From Kentomonas sorsogonicus (lineage: Eukaryota; Euglenozoa; Kinetoplastea; Trypanosomatida; Trypanosomatidae), in NCBI GenBank assembly GCA_030347455.1, contig JAQOSZ010000025.1, forward strand, positions 62,001-126,000: 64,000 nt of DNA, written 5' to 3'. This document shows positions 43,818 to 55,102 of the stretch, piece after piece (the first letter of the stretch is position 1; every line of letters starts with the position of its first letter). The position numbers and the translations under genes are program-made. Under the pieces are notes generated by a model. It worked only from the letters and a program-made list of their open reading frames with translations, did no database searches and was not told the origin of the DNA.

Positions 43818-46800
43818 ATGCAGCAAGGATCAACCGACATTGACGGCGAAGACGTTTCCTACGACAGTGAGTTTTTTGACCTTCTTCAATCGGTGGAGGA
43901 CGCCTCCGCCGTCTCCATCCCCACCCCTCCCGTATCTTTCACAGACCCGATCGCTGCACACGACGGCCCGGCGCCCACCGCCGCCGTCAGCGATCTCACT
44001 TCTCCGGCTTCGGCTGACAGTCACAACAACAGTGGCGCGCCTGGCGGCGGCGGCGGCGGCGGCCCGAACGTGTTCATGGTGGGCGGATCCATCTTCCGCC
44101 GAGGCCGCGGGCGGCGCTTCTTCTTGAAGAGCGGCGGGAACGGTCTCAGTGTGGCGCACGCGCGCCTGCTGGACCCACACAGCGCGCGGAACGGCGTGCT
44201 GTGCCTGCTCAACTTCGGCTCCCTCTATTGCCCCTTTACCCGGCAGTTCTTCTCCCTGCGCTCGCCGCACTGGGAGCACCTCAGCGCCGCCGGGTTCGGC
44301 ATCGACGTCTCGCTGCGAGGCGGCCGCCGCGTCGACTTGGTGCGTCCTCGCACGCTGTACCGCGTCGCCTGCGCCATCCAGGGCCGCCCGGCCGTCTATT
44401 CGACGGTCCACCGCGACCAACCGTCCGCCTCGGCCGTGCCGGGCGACACTTCCTCACAACCATCTGGCGCGGTGTCGGGGGCGGGGCAGCCGCCGCCCGC
44501 TTCTCGTGTGGCGGCCGCCGCTGCTGTGTACGAGCGGCTGCGCTGGGGCCGGCTGCTGCGCGCGACGCTGGGGGCCACGCTGGAGCGCCTCGACGTCAGC
44601 GACCTCGCGTGCTTCCGCCGCGACCTGGCGCGGCACACGGCCATCGGCAGCGACGACGCCCAGGTCGTCCGCCGCGTGCCCGTCAATCTCCGCGCGACAG
44701 GCGAAACCTTCCCTGAGACTTGGGCTGACGGCGCCCCGGACGACGCTGCCGCTGCCGCCCCCAACGAATGCATGGCAGGCGTACACACCGACGCCACAGC
44801 GGCCGCACTGGCGCGAGCACTTCGCGACGAAGGCAAGGGCTTCCTGTGGTGGCGCGGCATGTGGCGCCGCCAGGTCCTGCAAACGCACTGCAAGTTTGAG
44901 CTGCTCACACACAACGCCGCCTCCGCCGCCCCGGCTGCTTCCGCCCAGCGGGAGACGGACGACCTGCCGCCGCGCTCTCTTCTCGGGGGCATCCCACTTT
45001 TTCTTCCGTTACTTGAGCTCCCGCCGCTGACGCGCGCGGCGTTCCTGACGGTACCGTTTGAGCTCAAGGCTCAGCCAAGTCTCGAGCACATGCGCGCTGC
45101 GTGCGACTGGGTGCTGCGGAGGATGCGCACACACCTTGTTGCGGCCTGCGCACGGGACAGCGGCGGCGACAGCTGCCTCGGCACGCCCCTGCTCTACTTT
45201 TGCCCACTGGAGCACTCCATCGACTACAGCGGTCTCCTCGACGTCGTGGCGTTCCCAGTGCTCTTGAGCGAAGAGGAAGAGGAGGATGGGGGCGGCGACG
45301 GGAGGGTGCGATGGAGCGAAGACAAGGCGGTCCCTATTCTTTCGCTGGGAATGGAGTGCGCCCCAGTGACTCCCCCGCGCGACGCGTCCTCGCCAGCGCC
45401 GGCTCCAACTAACCCTTTCCTCAGACGCCCGCGTGTGGTGGTGTTCCGAAACGCGCACCTGCTCTCCAAGCGAGCCGTCGGGCGGCTCCTCGATCAGTGG
45501 ACGCGCAACGGCGCCGCAGCCTCCAGCGTCGCCCAGCGCGCCGGCGCCGCAGCCCTGTGCGGTGCAGGCGCCAGCGGCGGTACAGAACAGGACGACTCGG
45601 CGATGTCTCCCGCCGCAGCGTTCGCCGCGTCGCAGGTGCTGTCCGACGCGCACGGTGGAGATGGCAACAAACCGAAAAAGAAAATTGACTGGAAGAGTGT
45701 CCTACGGGTGCAGCCGTTTGCCGAACTCTCGCGGAGTCAGTACGCGAACCCGTTTGGAGTGGTGCAGCCCATCTTTGTGTCTTTGGAGGTGGAGCGTACG
45801 CCGCCACCGCCGCTCGCGCCGCGGCACCACAAAAAAGACTCCTCCAACACGCAAGAGCAGCAGCAGCAGCGGCAGCACGGCGGCTTCGCGGTCAGCGCCG
45901 TCCCCCATCGGAGCGTCTTCCTCCTGGAGGAGCCCCTGTCGGCGAGCCTCCTGCGCTTCCTGGCGGAGGCGCCCGACGCGGCGACGCGGGAGATGGTACA
46001 GGCGGACCTCCTGCGCAGCGCTCAGCGCGACCTGCCGCCGTCGCTGACGCTGCTCAAAAAGTCGATGACGCGGCTGCGGTCCGGGCGCCTCGTGCTGCGG
46101 GAGCACCACGTCACCTTGGGCTCGGACGCGGGGCGGCAGCTTCTGCAGGAGGCGTACGCGGCGCTGGCCGATGCCTGCGCCGCCGACAGGGACGGTACAC
46201 CTCGCTTGGGTGCCTCCCGGAGAGCGTGCTCACCAACTATCCGTTTCTCTCCCAGATCACCTGCCAGCACGCACTGCTCAACGCCTTCCGCATTACCAGG
46301 GTTAGCACAACAGGAAAACGAGGCGACGACACCGAACCTGAGAGGGCAAAGCGAGCCTCGCCAGCGGAGGAGAGCGCCCGTGCGCGGCGCGCGGCGTCGA
46401 CCGAGCAGCGCTTCAGAGTGGTTACTGTGCCGTCGCGCCTCGAGGAGCGCCAGCTGGTAGCCCAAGGCACGGAGGAGGCGACGCGCCTGCACCTCGCTGA
46501 CAGCGCCTCCAAGCAGCGTCTGCCCCGCAAAAAGAGGCAGACATCAGAGGCGTTGCAGGCCGCGGGACAAGTACGTGGGGGCACCAGCCTCCGCTCACAG
46601 CTGTACACGAGTTTTGTGGAGCCATCGGTGCTGGCGGGGCCGTGGTCGCACACGCTGCTCTTCTGCGCGCCCGTCGGCGCTGATGTGTTGCTGCTGCGCC
46701 AGTACCTGCTGGAGCGGCTGCGGGGACGGCAGGTGCCGGCGGCCGACGTGGACATCTTCCACATAGACTTTATCGTCTTTGCCCGTGAGCGGCGCTGCCG

Positions 46801-48118
46801 ACTGTTCGGCTGCCGCGCGCTGCTTGGACTAGATCAACAGGAAGCGACCACGGGATCGCTGGTGTGTTGGAGGTGACGCCACGGAAGGTAAGGCGCCGGT
46901 GGCCGCTGCGACGGCTGCGTTCTCTGCCGACAACGATGACACGCGCAAGTACCTGACTCGGGAGGTGGGAAAGGAGCTGAAGCGGTACGCGGCCTGCGCC
47001 TACTTCTTCCCCGTTTGGACGTACGAGGTTGTGACGGCGTCCTCGCCTGGGCGCGGCGACACACGGCAGAGGCACCTGCTGGCGGAGCGTCACTCACAGC
47101 ACACCGGGCGCTCGTCGCTGTCACACTACTACGCCTTCACGCAGGTCTCGGAGGCCGGCGCGGTGTGCGTGCCCAACCTTGTCGAGCGCCGCCTCTTCGC
47201 CCTCGCCGCCGCGCAGCACCCCGACGTCACCTTTGCGCTTGGCGTCCCGCTTGTTCTGACCGCGCCCGTGCACGTGCTGCACCACGGAGACGGGGCGGAC
47301 GCGCCCGACGCCGCCGGCACCGCCACTGTCGTCGCCCTTCCCGGGGCGCGCGGGCACGTTGTTGGATTTGTCAGCGCCCGCGACGTCGCCGCCCGCCGCC
47401 TGGAGGCGGTACCTGAGAACTGCCGCTGGCACCTCGCGCGGGCCCCTGCGGCCGCCCTCGCCTCCGTCGCCGCCTTTATGGAGCAGCAGCGGCAGCACAC
47501 CACCGCCCTTCCCATCGTCTCCCTCGTCGACAGCGGTGGCGCGCCCGCCCGCTGCGGCGCGCCTCCCGCCGGCAGCGATCTGGTGCTGCTGCCGCACGCC
47601 TTTCTCACCGGCGGCTATCGGTCGCTGCACTACTACGCGCTGCCGCTGCTGCACTTGCCCGCACACGTCCTCGCGACCCCCGCCGCAGCACCGCAGCAGC
47701 CCCTTCCTTTTGTGAAGAGCGCGCGAAAAACTGTAGCGGCGAAGGGCCGCCGCGGTGCCGCCGGCTTGCGTCTCCCCCCGGCGGCGCCGCCGACACCCTT
47801 CTGCTACGCCGCCTCGTCGCTGCTGCACCCGTACCACGCGCACCCGCACGACCGCAGCGTGCTGTGCATGTCCCCGGGGCAGCGCACCGCCGTGCTGCAG
47901 AGCCTCCTCGACTGGGTGCGCCAGAGCGACGCCGACGACGACGACGGCGCGGGCGCGTTTTCGATGGTGGAGGACGTGCTCTTCGACGACATGGCGATGG
48001 CGGCGGCGCGGCACGGAGACCGCCGCTGGGCTGCGCTGGGTATCGCGCACCGCCGCCGGTGAAGACCGGCAAGGGCAACTTTTGGGTTCCGGCGCCGCCA
48101 CCGCCAGTGGCGACTTGA
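43818..48118 (+). CDS. Large kinetoplastid protein of unknown function (about 1,430 residues, frame-broken here)
   Basis: Three or four segments in successive frames (43818 to about 46195, about 46200 to 46860, about 46863 to 48050, and probably to 48118) abut without gaps. They share GC-ending codon use and look like one gene interrupted by apparent one-base errors near 46190-46210, near 46860 and perhaps near 48050. The protein is rich in Ala, Arg and Pro with several disordered inserts. One segment, PRVVVFRNAHLLSKRAVGRL, resembles the Walker B and following helix of clamp-loader or ORC-type AAA+ proteins. A later one, HTLLFCAPVGADVLLLRQYL, sits where a nucleotide loop might be but lacks GKT. 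Neither is enough to assign a family. The start follows a strong splice acceptor 16 bases upstream. Conservation of the gene in relatives would decide whether it is functional. Confidence 0.65.
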
Positions 48119-48272
48119 CTGGAGCAGCGGACACGAGTCTTTCCTCTCCCCAAGCAGCAGTCGCCGCCACAACACCGGGAGCGCCAGCAGGTTTACAAAT
48201 CGTCTGTTCGCTTCTCACTGAACTGTCACTATTCACCTCCTTCTGATCGTCACAACACTTCGACTGGGCATT

Positions 48273-48317
<45 letters not shown>

Positions 48318-49361
48318 TTATATCACTCACATTACCCCTCCTTCTACTCACAGCAGATTCTTTCATTTACGTGTTTTTTTTTTTTTTTAATGACTTGGTG
48401 TGGACTTCATCTCTTCCTCTCACACGACTCGCGGTGCTTTGTGATGCAGCAAAAGCATTGTGCTTTTTAACAAGACTAGGTCATTTTTTTCTCCTCTTTT
48501 TTTTTTCCTCTTCTTCTCTTCTCTCTCTTCACTTCTCTGTTTATTTGTTTGTTCTGTTGCCATCCTCTCCTTGCGTTCAAATTTTCTTCGTTTGCGCAAG
48601 TTGTTCCCCATCCCCCACTTCTCTTTCTTTTTTTTTGTTTTCTGATATAGCATATTTGCCATTTTCTCAAACCATCCGACTGACTTTGAACACATTCACA
48701 AACATCCCCCATCATGACCATGCAGTTATGAATTATACCTGTACTACTAAGGCCACAGTGCAACACCTGGTATGCGTAGAATATAAATGCATCATCTCCC
48801 GTCCTTTTTGTCGTATTGCCATCCTACCGTTTATTCTTCACCTTCCCGCATTGCTGTTTCCATCTTCCCATTAGGATTGTTATATACAGAATCGCGCGTC
48901 GGACTTCTTTTCCTGTCCCAGGCCGTACACGAACTCCACCACACGACCTTTCTTATTTTATCGGGGTTTTCTCTCCTCTTTTCGAAAGAGAAAGCGGTTT
49001 TGTTCAAGTGCCATTCTTGTTGAACACAGAAATTCTTTAATCGATCTTCTGCCACTCGTTTTTTTTTTGAGCTAGTCACGTATTTCTTTCTTCAGTCCTG
49101 AAGCGTTGACAAAAGAAAAAACTGCGCTCTTCACAGAAACTTCTGCCTTTTTGTTGTTTCTCTGATCTCTCTTTTTCTTCTCTCTCTTTCTCTTTTTTTC
49201 TCTCTCTCCCTCTCTCTCTGTGAGCGTGCACTTTTTTTTTTAAATAATAAAGAGAGGAATAACAAAAAACCAAAAAAAAAAGCAAAAGTATCTTGTTGCA
49301 CATACATATTCGTAACTTCTTCCGCTAGATACTAACACACACACACACATACGGGCCGAGC
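48119..49361. other. Intergenic spacer
   Basis: About 1.2 kb, dominated by pyrimidines, with a 41-base CT repeat at 48273-48313. A 186-codon open frame (48314-48874) translates T/C-rich DNA to Phe/Leu/Ser runs and is rejected. Confidence 0.7.
48273..48313. repeat. (CT)n repeat, about 41 bases
   Basis: This is the longest dinucleotide repeat in the window, about 155 bases downstream of the preceding gene. It lies on the coding strand as a polypyrimidine tract. Confidence 0.95.
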
Positions 49362-50321
49362 ATGTCGCATCTCAACTACAGGGGACCCGTGACGTACAAT
49401 AGCGCCAACGAGAAGCTGAAGGAGGCGATGCAGAGCCTCGACTCGTACCAGCAGCATAGCGCCACGACCCACAAGTCGATCAAGATCCTCGCGGCCGAGG
49501 CGGAGCGGCTGCAGAAGCAGTACTACGACGTGCAGGTCGAGAAGCAGGCGCTCTACGAGCAGCGGCTGCGGGTGGAGGAGCAGATAGCGAAGATCCGCTC
49601 GCTTGCCGGCACGTACGCCGCCAAGGACGCGGTGGTCGCCAGCGACGGCTACACCTACGAGCACGAGACCATCTCCGAGTACATCCGGTCGTGCCAGGCG
49701 CAGGGCAGCACGCCGCACTCGCAGCAGACCGACGAGCCCATCTCCTCGCTGCTTGTGCCCAACCGCTCCCTCAAGGGCTTCACCGAGCGCGTGCTCGAGA
49801 TCATCAACCGCAAGAAGGCGCCGCAGCCCAGCACCGGCGGCGGCAGGGGCGGCGGCGGGCCGCGCGGCGGGCGCGGGGGCGCGGGCTACGGCGGCGGCGC
49901 CGGGCCGCACGCGGGCGCAGAGATGGGCCAGGGCGGCGAGGCGACGATCGAAGTCAACGACAAGGGCGAGCGGCTGCACCCGTGCACGCGCGTCTACGGC
50001 TTCTGCAACTACGGCGAGAACTGCACCTACGCGGGGTACCCGTACGGCGCCTGCCTGTCGCACCTCAAGGGCAAGTGCCGCTTCGGCAACCAGTGCCACG
50101 AGGACCACGTCGAGTTCCGCGGGCCCCTCACGCGCCAGGGAGAGCCCAACCCCGCCGCCGCCGCCGGCACCCCGCCCGGCGACAAGACCGCCAAGGACGG
50201 CAGCCACGCGAAGGCGAAGGACAAGAAGGGCGGCGCCACGGAGCAGAAAAAGGCGGAGTCGGCCACGGAAGAAGGCACTGCCGCGGAGGAGACGGCGGAG
50301 GCGTCGGGTGAGAAGAATTAG
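49362..50321 (+). CDS. U-box-like/CCCH zinc-finger protein, ZC3H39-like
   Basis: This protein has 319 residues. A coiled coil (about 15-85) precedes a U-box-like fold at about 86-152 (AVVASDGYTYEHETISEYIR, then LLVPNRSLKGF). A Gly-rich linker follows, then two zinc-finger units at about 205-250. The second finger is C-x7-C-x5-C-x3-H (CLSHLKGKCRFGNQCHEDH). The first lacks its histidine (CTRVYGFCNYGENC). The tail is Lys/Glu-rich. It is paired with a homologous gene 1.5 kb downstream, the same arrangement I recall for T. brucei ZC3H39 and ZC3H40, RNA-binding regulators of nuclear-encoded respiratory-chain mRNAs. The U-box could also give it ubiquitin-ligase activity, which is inference. Confidence 0.85.
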   Translation: MSHLNYRGPVTYNSANEKLKEAMQSLDSYQQHSATTHKSIKILAAEAERLQKQYYDVQVEKQALYEQRLRVEEQIAKIRSLAGTYAAKDAVVASDGYTYEHETISEYIRSCQAQGSTPHSQQTDEPISSLLVPNRSLKGFTERVLEIINRKKAPQPSTGGGRGGGGPRGGRGGAGYGGGAGPHAGAEMGQGGEATIEVNDKGERLHPCTRVYGFCNYGENCTYAGYPYGACLSHLKGKCRFGNQCHEDHVEFRGPLTRQGEPNPAAAAGTPPGDKTAKDGSHAKAKDKKGGATEQKKAESATEEGTAAEETAEASGEKN

Positions 50322-51843
50322 TGGTGCGCGATGGCACTGTTGTCTTCACTGTCATTGCTAAAGCACGCGCGCCAGGGACACGCGCGTGTGTCTGCTGTCT
50401 CGTTTCCTCTACTCATTTATTACTCACAGCATTTCATTTTTTTCCTGTTTCTCGCCTCATCTGTATTTCAATCTCTTTCTTCAACCTTTTTTTTTTCTCT
50501 TGTTAGCGAACGCGCATTCCAGTAACTAATATTAAACAAATATATTTGAATTTCTCGCCTTCCTTCTCCATGCATATATATGTATATATACAATGTGCAT
50601 GTGTGCGTCCTTAACCTTGAAGCTGCGGGAAAGGTAATGCTAAGAACCCTGTCAAACACACCCGTATTAGCCGTGGAATTACACTGTTGAAAAACCTGAT
50701 GCGCGCCGAACAAGAGTCTCTCGCTGTTTTTTTTTCTCGAGACTGAAAACGAAACCGTTGAGAAATGACTTTATCCTGATTTTCCCTGTTGTGAACCTCC
50801 TTACCTTACTGTCTGCTGCATAAACAATTGCCTAACCTCTGGACTTTAGTTTGGCAGACGGAGAGCGAGTGTTTGGAAGGAAGGGGAAGGAGGAGGGAGG
50901 AGGGAATCGGGCAGAATTAGTCGGACAAGGCACTCTTTGTTCGAATTCTTCACATTCTTTCCCCCTCTTCCTTTCTCACGTGATGCGGTCTTCTCATAGC
51001 GTATTGGCGTCTAATCCTCTCTCTAGGCACTGCTCTATTTGTTTAGGTGCTATTTTCGGTCATCTTTGTGTTCATTTCCTCACCAGCTTTAATTTACTTT
51101 ATCGTTGCTGCGTTCCTCCTAATTTCATAATAAAAAAAAAGGAAAAAACCCTCTTTTTTCCTTTTCCTTTTGCTTCCCTTCACACACCCACACACAAATA
51201 CAAATAGAAATGCAAAATAATGCTAATAATAAGCACTCATGCATGAAACAAAAGTGCATAGCGCACACGAGAATCATGTGTAGACATCAGTTCTGTTGGT
51301 GCGGGGGGGGGGGGCACCCGCACACCGACGTCCACACATTTTACGCTCCCCTGTGATTCAATTAATGTGAAATTCTCACTGGACGCTGCGGCGCGCAAGA
51401 GATGATTCCAGCAATGCCTTTTTTCCCCCTTCTTATCTTGAAAGTAACGGTCTCACGCGCAGCTTTGGTACAACATGCCAAGAGTCTCCACTCCTCCTCT
51501 GCTGCACCCTCTCCCACATGATTCTTTCTCCCTTTCCCCCACACTGCAACTTCTCTCACATTTCACCTCTTGTTCGTTATATCACAAGGAAATATATTCA
51601 CAAAATTGTTTTCTGCTTCTACTTTTAACGACTAATAGCCATTAGCCGCTTCTTCTTCTTACTAATATTTTCCATCTTTGAACCTGGCTGTTCCTTTTCA
51701 GCTTTTCACTTCGCTCTTTCCCCTTCAGCTTACTTCTTTTTTGTTGTCCTTCATCTTTTACGTTGTGTTTTCTCTTTTCTTTCTATCGTTGACTCCAAAA
51801 TAACCACTCACACCACCGTTCTTGCACCTGCTCTCTCCCAGCG
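50322..51843. other. Intergenic spacer between the paired zinc-finger genes
   Basis: About 1.5 kb with a 12-G run at 51303-51314 and pyrimidine tracts approaching the next gene. No gene is seen. Confidence 0.7.
51840..51841 (+). other. Candidate trans-splice acceptor AG with a 2-base leader
   Basis: The sequence CTGCTCTCTCCCAG ends two bases before the ATG at 51844. If used, the mRNA leader would be the spliced leader plus CG only. Other AGs lie further upstream, so the site is a candidate. Confidence 0.45.
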
Positions 51844-52845
51844 ATGAGCTACTACGGCCCCACCTACGACGACTGCATGACGCCCTTCTACTATGCCGTC
51901 ACCTCGCTGCTGCAAAACTTCGAGCAGCTGCCGGCCGGCGTGCTCGGCACGACCTTCTACCCGGAGGAGATGCACGCGTACCTGACGGAGACCATCGACA
52001 TGTACAACAAGGCGCTGGAGGAGAAGGAGATGGAGGAGAAGCTGCTCAAGGACGCGCAGGCGAAGCTGCAGGAGATCGAGGACACCGCGCGCCGCTGCCA
52101 GAACATCCAGGACCCCGTGGTCGCCAGCGACGGCTGCACCTACGGCCGGCAGGCGCTGGTAGAGTACATCAAGAACTGCGACGGCAAGGCCTACTCGGAG
52201 AAGACCAAGGAGGAGCTCAAGCCGGACGTGCTGATCCCCAACAACTCGCTCAGCAACATCGTCAGCAAGATCATCGAGTACTGCGAGGAGTCCAAGAAGG
52301 GCAGCGGCGGCGCCCCGCGCCCCCGTATGGCCACCCACGACGGCATGGCGATGCCGGTGCCCCTCGGCGCCCACGGAGGCGACATGGTGCCCGATGGCGG
52401 CGGCGGCAACGGCGGCGGCGGCCCCCACCACCGCGGCGGCAACCCCCGCTTCGGCGGCGGGCGCGGCGGCGGCGGCGGCGGGCGCGGCGGGCACACCCCT
52501 GAACTGCACCCGTGCCTGCGCGTCTACGGGCACTGCAACTTCGCCGACTGCACCTTCGCCAACTACCCCTACTCGGCGTGCCTGAACCACATCAAGGGCA
52601 AGTGCCGCTACGGCGACAGCTGCAAGGAGGTGCACGTCGACCCCAACGACCCCGCCTTCCAGAACCTCCGCAGCAGCGCCCACCCGCTCAACCAGCAGCA
52701 CGGCGGCAAGGCCGGCAAAGACAACAGCCACGGCAATAACACCGGTAGCGAGGCGGAGGGAAAGGACAAGGAGAAGTCCAGCGGAAAGGCGAACAACGGC
52801 GAAACGGCCGCGGCCGACGTGGACAAGGGCCAGGCGGAGGAGTAG
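51844..52845 (+). CDS. U-box-like/CCCH zinc-finger protein, ZC3H40-like
   Basis: This 333-residue paralogue of the preceding gene has the same order. A coiled coil (about 45-85) is followed by a more complete U-box at about 85-150 (NIQDPVVASDGCTYGRQALV, then VLIPNNSLSNI), a long Gly/His/Arg-rich linker (about 155-215) and two fingers at about 219-265. The second finger is C-x7-C-x5-C-x3-H (CLNHIKGKCRYGDSCKEVH); the first again lacks histidine (CLRVYGHCNFADC). The tail is polar and charged. It probably works in one complex with its neighbour in binding and stabilising respiratory-gene mRNAs, as inferred from the T. brucei pair. The two are diverged outside the domains, so the duplication is old. 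Confidence 0.85.
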   Translation: MSYYGPTYDDCMTPFYYAVTSLLQNFEQLPAGVLGTTFYPEEMHAYLTETIDMYNKALEEKEMEEKLLKDAQAKLQEIEDTARRCQNIQDPVVASDGCTYGRQALVEYIKNCDGKAYSEKTKEELKPDVLIPNNSLSNIVSKIIEYCEESKKGSGGAPRPRMATHDGMAMPVPLGAHGGDMVPDGGGGNGGGGPHHRGGNPRFGGGRGGGGGGRGGHTPELHPCLRVYGHCNFADCTFANYPYSACLNHIKGKCRYGDSCKEVHVDPNDPAFQNLRSSAHPLNQQHGGKAGKDNSHGNNTGSEAEGKDKEKSSGKANNGETAAADVDKGQAEE

Positions 52846-53333
52846 TGGATAGGAGTGTGTCGTCGGCCCGGTGGAAAAGTTTGGCCTTTTCTCTGCCACG
52901 CTCTTTCTCTTTCTGTGTTTCTTTTCTTCTCTACCCACTGCGTTTTTGTCCCCTGTAGATTTTGCACCCCTCCCCCCCCCCCCCCCTCGACTACTCGTTT
53001 ATTACTCTTCTTATTTACTTGTTATTATTCTTTTTTCTCCACCTATTGCTTCCCCTTCCCTCTTTCGCACATCCTCTTTTTCGTTCCGCTCTTCTGTATA
53101 TCATTTGAAAGGTTCACTGTAGTGAGGAGATTCTCCGCTGCTATAACCTATTTTTCATCTCCGCGCACTTACTGCCCCCTTGCACGTATTTGTCTCTCTG
53201 CCCAAAGCTAATCATCACGTGTGGTGGTGGTGGGGGGGGGGGGGATAGGGAGAGCAGGGAGGGAGGGAAGGAGAGTAGGGGGAGAGAGGAGGTGAGAAGT
53301 GGGAAGAGCGAAATAAAACAAGCCAATAATGAC

Positions 53334-53355
53334 AATAAATAAATAAATAAATAAA
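53334..53355. repeat. (TAAA)n repeat
   Basis: A tetranucleotide repeat of about five units lies in the spacer upstream of the GDT1-like gene. Confidence 0.9.
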
Positions 53356-54262
53356 TCTTATGAAGTCAATACTTTTTTTCTTTTTCTCTTTTTTTTTCTC
53401 ATCCACAAAACTCCTCTTCAATCCAACTTCTTCTTCCAGTTCAGGAACGCAGCTATGACGGCAAGCGATAAGGCAAGGAAACAAAAAATGACTGACATTC
53501 CGTTTTCCCAAACTGTGCACAGACATTGAAGCCGTAGTTTTCACTTTTGTATAACTTTAAACTTCCTCAGCGTTGTTTCTGTTTCTCACAGTATTTTTTT
53601 TTTCAACGATACTATGTTACGCTTCTTTTGTTGTGTTTTGCTTTTATTTTCTTACGCGCGTCTTGGGGTGCACCATCGTTGTTTCACAGGGAAAGAAGCT
53701 GTGTTCATCCCATTTTACAGTCTTTCTCCACTTTCATTTACTTGGGCGCGTGCATGTGTGCGCGCGGGTATCAGTTGCTAATTAATATCAAACGATCTAT
53801 ATATCTACCGTATCCAGTAATTCAGCTATCATTTAAATTTATAAATAACAATATGATGTACACACATATGGCTGAGAGATTTGATTTCGCGTGTGTGTCG
53901 AGCCGATCGATATAGTTGCTGTATAGTGAACGCAAGAAAAGCACAACAACACGCGCAACTAAAAGGAACGTAATTATCTAAAGTAGCTCCTTTATCAGTA
54001 CAGCCGTTACGTATTTTACGATAATCGAATATTGAGTCCGAGACAGCAATAATAATCTCTACTGCGTATGTAGAAAACATCTTTACCGCGCGCATGCTGG
54101 TTTAGTCATGTCCCCCCCCCCCCACTTCATCTTTTGCGCTTTCAATCTTTCGTAGCAGGTAGCAACTCGTTTCCCTATTACTTTGAGTACTTTCTTAAGC
54201 GATTCGTGCTCGTATATACATCTATATATATATCGTCAGTTTTTTTTTATCCTCTGCTTAAC

Positions 54263-54264
54263 AG
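54263..54264 (+). other. Candidate trans-splice acceptor AG for the GDT1-like gene
   Basis: A T-rich tract (54240-54258) ends in CTTAACAG, 73 bases before the ATG at 54338. It has good spacing and context for a splice acceptor. Confidence 0.6.
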
Positions 54265-54337
54265 ACGTCCTTTATTATATTTGTCTCTTTTTGTTTTATT
54301 TTATTGTTATCTCATTCTCCGGTGAAAGCAGCGTGCC

Positions 54338-55102
54338 ATGAGCGTCACCTCGGCCCCTGTGGCTAAACAGTCGCAGAAGTTCCATGACGGTTTCCTCTCC
54401 TCGCTGGCGATGATCATCGTGAGCGAGATCGGCGACAAGACATTCTTCATTGCGTGCCTGCTGGCGATGCGGCACTCGAAGCTGACCGTGTACATTGGCG
54501 CGATCGGGGCGCTCGCGGCCATGACGGTGCTGTCGGCGCTGATGGGCGTCGTCGTGCCCAACGTGCTGTCGGTGCGCCTCACGCAGCTCCTGGCGGCCGT
54601 GCTCTTCTTCGCCTTCGGAGGAAAGATCCTCTACGACGAGCTCTGCAAGACGCGCGCGCCGGACGAGGAGAGCGACGACGAGATGGCTGAGGCGGCCGCC
54701 GCGCTGCGCCAGCAGGACCCCAACGACGCGGAGGAGACCGGCAGCCGCGACGCCGCCACCACCATCTACAACAGCGGCGCGGCGCGGCGGTGGCGGCGGC
54801 TGCTGTCGCCGGTCCTTGTCAAGGCCTTCACGCTCACCTTCGTCGCCGAGTGGGGCGACCGCAGCCAGCTCGCCACCATCGCCCTCGCGGCCGCCATGAA
54901 CCCGTACGGCGTCACCATCGGCGGCATCCTCGGCCACGCGATTTGCACGGGCGGCGCTGTCATCGGCGGCAACATGATCGCGAAGCGCGTGTCGACCAAG
55001 ACGGTCAACATTGTGGGCGGCGTCCTCTTCCTCTTCTTCGGCGCCGCTACCCTCTACGAATTCATGAGCGGCTCCCACGAGATCGAGAAAACCGCCAAGT
55101 AA
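54338..55102 (+). CDS. GDT1/TMEM165 family cation transporter
   Basis: This 254-residue membrane protein has the two signature motifs of the UPF0016/GDT1 family, ExGD[KR][ST]: EIGDKTF at 30-36 and EWGDRSQ at about 171-177. Each opens a block of three hydrophobic helices, and an acidic, disordered loop (about 105-150) separates the halves. Family members move Mn2+ or Ca2+ in exchange for H+ in the Golgi or acidic organelles and support glycosylation. No cleavable signal is evident. The length is short for animal TMEM165 but close to yeast Gdt1. A Golgi or acidocalcisome-like location is likely but not shown by sequence. Confidence 0.92.
   Translation: MSVTSAPVAKQSQKFHDGFLSSLAMIIVSEIGDKTFFIACLLAMRHSKLTVYIGAIGALAAMTVLSALMGVVVPNVLSVRLTQLLAAVLFFAFGGKILYDELCKTRAPDEESDDEMAEAAAALRQQDPNDAEETGSRDAATTIYNSGAARRWRRLLSPVLVKAFTLTFVAEWGDRSQLATIALAAAMNPYGVTIGGILGHAICTGGAVIGGNMIAKRVSTKTVNIVGGVLFLFFGAATLYEFMSGSHEIEKTAK

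Larger units (their letters stand above)
52846..54337. other. Intergenic spacer
   Basis: About 1.5 kb with a 15-C run (52972-52986), a 13-G run (53232-53244), a 12-C run (54112-54123) and a TAAA repeat (about 53334-53355). No gene is seen. Confidence 0.7.

Noticed and set aside
48314-48874. 186-codon open frame on the plus strand
   Set aside because: It translates a T/C-rich spacer into Phe/Leu/Ser runs, and equally long frames exist in other phases. No motif or codon bias is seen.
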